From NCBI RefSeq assembly GCF_943192905.1, contig NZ_CALPCC010000010.1, positions 24,146 through 88,145 on the forward strand: 64,000 nt of DNA, in the 5' to 3' direction. The stretch is from Adlercreutzia murintestinalis. Lineage in GTDB: Bacteria > Actinomycetota > Coriobacteriia > Coriobacteriales > Eggerthellaceae. The notes beneath the pieces were generated by a model. It worked only from the letters and a program-made list of their open reading frames with translations, was not told where the DNA came from and ran no database searches. Both the position numbers and the translations under genes were made by a program. Positions 61,001-64,000 of the stretch are shown in pieces; position 1 is the first letter of the stretch, and each line of letters starts with the position of its first letter.

Positions 61001-63312
61001 ACCCCAGCTCGCTTAAGCATCCCTTGGTGCTTGACGCGAACGGCGGCAACTGGGTCCAGGCCGACAAGGTGCCCATGGAATACGACACCACAGAGACGTT
61101 GGTGCTTCCGACAGGTTCCGATATCACGCGTGATGGATACACGTTCAGCGGGTGGTACAAGAGCGATGATTTCAGCGGCTCGCCTGTTACGCAGATCGAA
61201 CCGGGTGGGGTTGAACCCATCACGTTGTACGCGCGTTGGAGCCCCAACACCTATGCGGTCAAGCTCAACCTTGGCGGCGGTGCATTCACTAACGCATCCG
61301 ATAACGTCACGGCGTATGTGGCGGGTACCGGCGCTACGCTCGTTGCGCCTAGCCGCGCGGGCTACGTATTCGGCGGTTGGTTTGATAATGAGGCGTGCAC
61401 GGGCAGCCAGGTCGGCTCCATAGGGGAGTTCGACTTCGGTGACAAAGAGTTGTGGGCCAAGTGGGATTCGATAACCTATAGCGTGGTCCTCGACCTGATG
61501 GGGGGCGAGCTTGCCGAAGGCCTATCCGACTCGCTCACTTACCAAGCGGGCACCGGCGCCGCTCTGCCCACTGCCGACAAGATAACGCGGCTAGGCTATG
61601 CGTTCGCCGGCTGGTTCGATAACGCGGACTATGTCGGCTTGCCGGTGACAGCTATCACGGAGGCTGACTTTGGTAACAAGCAGTTGTGGGCAAAGTGGAC
61701 GACCATCCTGTACGAGGTATCGCTGGAAAAGAACCAAGGAACGCTGAAGGTAGGCGAGTCTGACGTGTTCAGCTACCAGTTCGGCTTTGGAGCGACGCTG
61801 CCCGAGTTGGAGCGTGCCGGATACGAGTTTGGCGGCTGGTATGGCAATGCCGATTGCTCGGGTGACCCTGTAAAGGTTATCGAGCCGGACGAGACAGGGG
61901 AGCGAAAGTTCTGGGCGAAGTGGACCCCGATTACCTATACGGTTGTCTATAACATGGGCTCTGACTATAAGGGCGACGTGCCGCCTGGAAACATCGATCT
62001 GAGTACGTACGAAAGCTATACCACGGGTACGGGGCTTATGCTTCCCGCTGCGACTATCATGGCGTGGGAGGGCCACGACTTTGCAGGGTGGTATGACAGC
62101 CCTACGTTCGAGAATAGCCCGATTGTCGAGATCAGCGCCGACAGTTATGGCGATATCACGCTATACGCTCGCTGGGCCAGTGATGCCTGTGTGTTGTCCT
62201 TCCACGAGAATGGCGGCACGTTCCTCACGGCTCCGCAGACGGTCTATGAGTTTGGTGACGACGGCGTCTCTGAGGGCAGCACGGTGATCCTACCGGGGGA
62301 GGCGGACATAACGCGCGATGGTTGCATCTTCGAAGGCTGGTACGACAACGCCGACTTTAGCGGTCAGCCGCTCGAAAGCGTGCGGCTGGTGCAGGGAAGT
62401 ATCGACCTGTACGCGAAGTGGACAAACGTGGAATACGGCATTGCTTACGAGTTGAATGGTGGCGCGTGGGCTTCGGGGTACGTGGCTCCCGACCGTTACA
62501 CGGTGGCCACGAGCGACGTGCGCCTGCCTAGTGCGACAGACGTGGTGCGCGACGGCTTCGTGTTTGACGGCTGGTATGCGGACAAGGCTCTTTCGGGCGA
62601 GCCGGTGACGGCGATCCCGCTGGGGGCCACGGGCGACCTGAAGCTTTATGCCAGATGGAAGGAGTCAGCTCCGGCTCCCGGCCCCGGCCCCGATACCCTG
62701 CTGCTCGAAATCGTTTCCCTTTCCATTGCTGAGTTGGGCAACCAGTCCATCGAATGGGACGAGAACAGCTACGCCAAGATCGAGGTGCCCGCGTCGAAAA
62801 TTCCGACCAAGGCTGAGGACTTCGTCATCGAGGTGCCCGAAGGAGTCGAATGTGAGGTTACGAAGCGTGCGGATCCCGTGTTCCTGTGGATGGCATATTC
62901 TGTGGAGCCCATGCGGGAGGGTGTCGGCGCGTCAACGATTTGGGACATCGTGCTCAGGCGTCTTGCCGCCCCGCCCGCAACGAAGAACTTCGTTTTGGAA
63001 ATCGTGCCGATGGCCGAGAGCAGTGATGGTGACGGCAACGATAACGGCGGCAGTAACGGTGGCGATGGCAACCCTGCCCCCGATCCGACGCCTCCGCCTT
63101 CAGGCGGCGCCGACTTGGGAGCGACACCGGACGTGCCCACGCCCATGCCTCCTTCGCTGGATGGCTCGACGTCCATGCCTTCGCCGAATGTCGTTGGCGA
63201 CTCGTTGAAGGCGACGGGTGATATCGCTCCTCGCGCTCTTGTCGCGTTGGGTGTGGTGGCGCTTCTTGCCTCGTTGCTCTGCCTTGTTGCATATCGTCGT
63301 ATGCGCGCGTAG
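55036..63312 (+). CDS. Giant cell-surface M26-like zinc metalloprotease with InlB-type repeats
   Basis: A 2758-residue exported protein. Signal peptide 1-40 (cut after AYA). Residues about 300-1250 hold a long N-terminal region and an M26/ZmpC-type metallopeptidase core with H957-E-M-A-H961 and a downstream glutamate E980 (ITNNEDYTDGFL). Residues about 1290-1660 resemble the GLUG/beta-helix region of M26 proteins. Seven Listeria-Bacteroides/InlB-type repeats (WYxxxxFSGxPVxxI...LYARW) span about 1996-2541. After a Pro/Gly-rich linker, SLKATGD precedes a membrane helix and RRMRA, a sortase-type anchor with a variant motif. Relatives cleave IgA1 or host proteins. GTG 55036 follows AAAGGAG. Confidence 0.9.
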   Translation: MLEKTKQTTHNAGRVAISVLLAGALLAPTFPLSEVQPAYADPASAKASGNTPSGQEADQSTTESYTGRIDMDVPLDGTLIVAQGQTQSPLSTQQTQQAVPQKTEEEKQAILDGYLADGTITEDDLDNEFIVSSLTGSYLEQNGDGGRSASEAATFEAGSEDTCGNCLDEDGSLSSEVEDRLAQDDEAVQTALEALAQGPTYEDVLAAEEARKAEDEAAVPHDESLLPSEVVTKQPHVADDVEANGVKPDVVSVTVSLCAIDEEPVVYGSAIRAAQAVVPADKAADPESAAQIADVQAVGPDEAAQVATVAQASPAASAARGAYSPEVVVKNVQSVALCTRTGDVRKGSFFLNNVKNNAYEYTVRVKAYNMPEFYSPVVDVRWGGGKGYLTLRLPAAIDEEERHFEVFYTSGVDWEGYVKTVGGQPTVNDATVKADLANTPGYVAARESAYLNAYKLAPFASYEDIVKSGNAMPASSPLATKEIREIWPVHKDDGMKVSLFEGQEQDIVRSVVYFADNTSQTLDLDYLGKGTCTASYATHDVGVLYQPNFWIIGKSAQPAITRMASFIRSKTWATWFQSYSGNPRMHRSVRDYFDKNIRDKAEEVAANLVTNIPAWNACDSASYAWNYIMQNAEAAMPSEDWSSTAPETKMFNLMFLYTYLERFMGFDVGGNEIVKARKDSNAFLVIAFRGSVIRPGLSLLSMTPTLRKSYMPVFAKVDALSEVVLPKLLYSYTGLTSSIQLVQLVVKRTTGYASMAEWFKDYMSSIAFYHEYLPPEYENVPESERPLWRGWDQASRYSDYLLLWLTLEPGTQYFASTTMLIASGTTGNYEVGAPLDDAHRASFKQRLDNIFIPASRYMSTVTSIVGVERVDSVCVISFDNIFSKYDSGRSIMEREGTTGKKLTEDPYLKNFTDVTGRFIANGQGAAAMTNNISRTDKNIYFLAYTALGCAWDYYWSHEMAHAIDKEIFLNGEQRGITNNEDYTDGFLTQGFGGWSYVMNLTFDWDLSKDVSSNLSRERIMSKDKIDDYYHKMYEALDMLDYAALQAFLRLDKDEQNKVASQAWFDGQNGTSAMDTGATATILHSRNNVLNGYDGTTATMPVNASVFNDGSRKFETVEEVYDNQLFLRPGLPEASSWTWLWANYVADDLRGVWWFPIHCNGNRPDSRSFKIEIYRMLGDKGFDAWAEFGRNGGGGDLAKLQKLTGYNSFKEWQMAKWDAIEANEDKVTYVDFDDLVDKFETALKTDAGKADRNLTQMNSLRSRMYFLAKRMTNDFRSSVYEDKVPVTHIRTADDLRAIADNPYGSYVLDNDIEVFNIDEAASLVDVVFMGKLDGQGHRIYAEDEMLPALFMGAKHAYIKNLSLEGTVMQLPAKTVNNTEVENVSYTKFERNIYSVDDFVGIGNDLQRGVDTFHLMADLDFTEWSAANEAAAARAASVVSQLVSGTATNPKVLNGNGHKITSLTGASLFADVYNADINNLTIRNCSNLQDVASGERLGILARRSLNSKFSDLFFDSVQLRGKWRIGFVSGDDGWMGVNGVTAQGSQFSRIQVTNGALTCGQNGYGGFITGWMLNGSMEDIFVEGTLSASGPKCGGMLGALAGSGQLNRCISKVDLNSVATGAALNVGVLLGNIEVDNKGNYDAENTRVSNCVGLGKPGPTQTTPGAVPANAAWRLAGYTAAGAASAFQNCYEDTAYLHGRTLTKDEAADVSYARSTLYIGAFEGDHRLLNGYVFPDLRNETTYKGWGFNDHVWEFDPTINAGYPVLRFEGDKQAFYDYDLDCKLDFKNEKLVCWGSDFNRTKVGIHNLPYLSWKDGTWHDEKYSSIPPDMFSSITEDPDSIDLSGIIEYEGFPNDETALKGTRSVSLFYAARLSGRPYSFEKTVEMPPRPEMDCADRVRGVRAGTDGMGAIHFASIGVYKPSDLEYRPVAGEGAGDGAEATADDAAATETAWTPMTSAVMPVAPGAYEIRIAATDHSFASYSKQVVVEERDPSSLKHPLVLDANGGNWVQADKVPMEYDTTETLVLPTGSDITRDGYTFSGWYKSDDFSGSPVTQIEPGGVEPITLYARWSPNTYAVKLNLGGGAFTNASDNVTAYVAGTGATLVAPSRAGYVFGGWFDNEACTGSQVGSIGEFDFGDKELWAKWDSITYSVVLDLMGGELAEGLSDSLTYQAGTGAALPTADKITRLGYAFAGWFDNADYVGLPVTAITEADFGNKQLWAKWTTILYEVSLEKNQGTLKVGESDVFSYQFGFGATLPELERAGYEFGGWYGNADCSGDPVKVIEPDETGERKFWAKWTPITYTVVYNMGSDYKGDVPPGNIDLSTYESYTTGTGLMLPAATIMAWEGHDFAGWYDSPTFENSPIVEISADSYGDITLYARWASDACVLSFHENGGTFLTAPQTVYEFGDDGVSEGSTVILPGEADITRDGCIFEGWYDNADFSGQPLESVRLVQGSIDLYAKWTNVEYGIAYELNGGAWASGYVAPDRYTVATSDVRLPSATDVVRDGFVFDGWYADKALSGEPVTAIPLGATGDLKLYARWKESAPAPGPGPDTLLLEIVSLSIAELGNQSIEWDENSYAKIEVPASKIPTKAEDFVIEVPEGVECEVTKRADPVFLWMAYSVEPMREGVGASTIWDIVLRRLAAPPATKNFVLEIVPMAESSDGDGNDNGGSNGGDGNPAPDPTPPPSGGADLGATPDVPTPMPPSLDGSTSMPSPNVVGDSLKATGDIAPRALVALGVVALLASLLCLVAYRRMRA

Positions 63313-63597
63313 GTGTCGGGGGCTGCAGAAGATGGGCAGAGTGCGGCTAGGCGAGAAGAGCTGTGCGTGCGGGGTTCTGGTGGCCGCAGAGGATGGACGC
63401 GAAGCGAGCCATTCGCCTTCCAGTGCCGATATCCTAAGTTTTCCCTGTTCAGGGGCATATAAAATACTTTTGACGTAGGTTTTTTGCGGGGTCTCGAACG
63501 TTGGCCGCTGCAGTAAGGCTAATGTTCTCTGCATTTTGTGCACGAAGTGATTGACAGGGGAACGAGATGGTGTCCGAACATGCGATGTTAATTTCTT
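63313..63597. other. Intergenic region, nothing firm
   Basis: About 285 bp after the giant gene, falling in GC from left to right. I see no strong terminator or gene. Confidence 0.4.
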
Positions 63598-63741
63598 ATG
63601 CTGCTGCTAGCTGTGGCGGTGGTTGTCCTGTCCATCGGATTGATGGTGTATGCGTCGAAGGTAGACGCGCAGCTTAAGCGCATGGTAATTGTGCGTTACT
63701 GTGGCAGCATGGGAGTCAATTCGCCGCTTGTAGGTGATTGA
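63598..63741 (+). CDS. Possible 47-residue membrane peptide
   Basis: MLLLAVAVVVLSIGLMVYAS is a good membrane helix, followed by a basic KVDAQLKRMVIVRY tail. There is no clear ribosome site, so it may be chance or a remnant. Confidence 0.25.
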   Translation: MLLLAVAVVVLSIGLMVYASKVDAQLKRMVIVRYCGSMGVNSPLVGD

Positions 63742-63786
63742 CTGCATGCAGCACTCACTATGACGGAGAGCAAAGGGGCTCAGGGA

Positions 63787-64000
63787 ATGCAAGAAGCAAA
63801 AGTCAATCCGGCCAGCAACCCGGAGGTCGGCCAGAAACTAGTCCCGTGCAACGGCCTCGGGCGGATGTGCGCGCTCATCATGATCGACATGCAGATGGGC
63901 TTCATCGACTCCGCCTCCCCGCTGTGCATCGCTGGTGCCGCAGCCACCATCGACACGTGCGCCGACGTGCTTGCCGTGGCGCGCGCTGCCGGCATGCGCG
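63787..64000 (+). CDS. Isochorismatase-family hydrolase, partial at right edge
   Basis: Only the first 71 codons are in the window. MCALIMIDMQMGFIDSASPL is the family opening; D34 is the expected catalytic aspartate. The lysine and cysteine of the triad would lie outside. Relatives hydrolyse isochorismate, nicotinamide or similar amides. ATG 63787 follows AAAGGGGCTCAGGGA; an in-frame ATG at 63760 is possible. Confidence 0.8.
   Translation, partial: MQEAKVNPASNPEVGQKLVPCNGLGRMCALIMIDMQMGFIDSASPLCIAGAAATIDTCADVLAVARAAGMR

Noticed and set aside
1..64000. tRNA or rRNA genes
   Set aside because: I looked for conserved rRNA stretches and GGTTCGAATCC-type tRNA arms and saw none; a tRNAscan run would be decisive.

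Overview
The window is high-GC (about 60%) Gram-positive-type DNA: strong AGGAGG ribosome sites, frequent ATGA/TAATG gene overlaps, lipobox proteins, two-component/ABC export modules, PadR-DUF1700 and pdxST-pdxR modules, and a giant wall-anchored M26-like protease. Together with Fe-S aldo/keto reductases and a Tat-exported redox lipoprotein this suggests an anaerobic gut or oral actinomycete of class Coriobacteriia, probably Eggerthellaceae. That assignment is inference from gene content; no rRNA or tRNA gene was found in the window.

Layout. 0-3 kb: a decayed acetyltransferase, a small conserved protein, a DUF454 membrane protein and repeat-rich intergenic DNA. 2.7-6.8 kb: molybdate locus (free molbindin divergent from modA-modB-modC-modD). 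6.8-9.8 kb: XRE/membrane pair and an MFS transporter fused to CBS domains. 10-12.8 kb: Fe-S aldo/keto reductase with a divergent TetR and tandem operators, and a GNAT. 13-19.4 kb: MATE remnant, heterodimeric ABC exporter with divergent AraC regulator, ferrochelatase. 19.3-20.2 kb: a REP-associated tyrosine transposase (RAYT) bracketed by inverted REP-like repeats. 20.2-28.5 kb (minus strand): two-component system, two lipoproteins, ABC ATPase and two permeases, one carrying a lipoprotein-like domain. 28.7-37.5 kb: lone FtsX/BceB-like permease, small regulators, GNAT, GrpB, hydrolase, paired SMR pumps with a divergent MerR/GyrI regulator. 37.6-40.8 kb: pdxT-pdxS divergent from pdxR with a 31-bp tandem array between. 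40.9-46.1 kb: second Fe-S aldo/keto reductase, dead lysR, Tat flavodoxin-AKR fusion lipoprotein, acetyltransferase, PadR-DUF1700. 46.4-52.1 kb: remnant of a DUF4143 ATPase, then a tautomerase-response regulator-kinase-ABC transporter operon. 52.1-54.7 kb: decayed tetR copy, secreted His-rich protein, ECF sigma factor and RsgI-like anti-sigma. 55-63.3 kb: 2758-residue M26-like surface protease. 63.8 kb to the right edge: start of an isochorismatase-family gene.

Two dispersed repeat systems thread through the window. REP family 1 (core ACAGGGGACAGGTTAG) occurs at 10.06, 19.34, 20.17 and 37.56 kb and flanks the RAYT that probably mobilises it; at 19.4 and 20.2 kb it supplies the stop codons and last residues of both neighbouring genes. 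Repeat family 2 (core GGGACGGGGATAA) occurs at about 1.31, 2.12, 28.60, 32.19, 35.57 and 46.28 kb and supplies the end of one SMR gene. The main candidates for undescribed biology are the RAYT/REP system with its gene-end recoding, the ECF/RsgI-like/His-rich secreted protein cassette next to the giant protease, the exported flavodoxin-AKR fusion, and the permease-lipoprotein fusion in the two-component/ABC operon.
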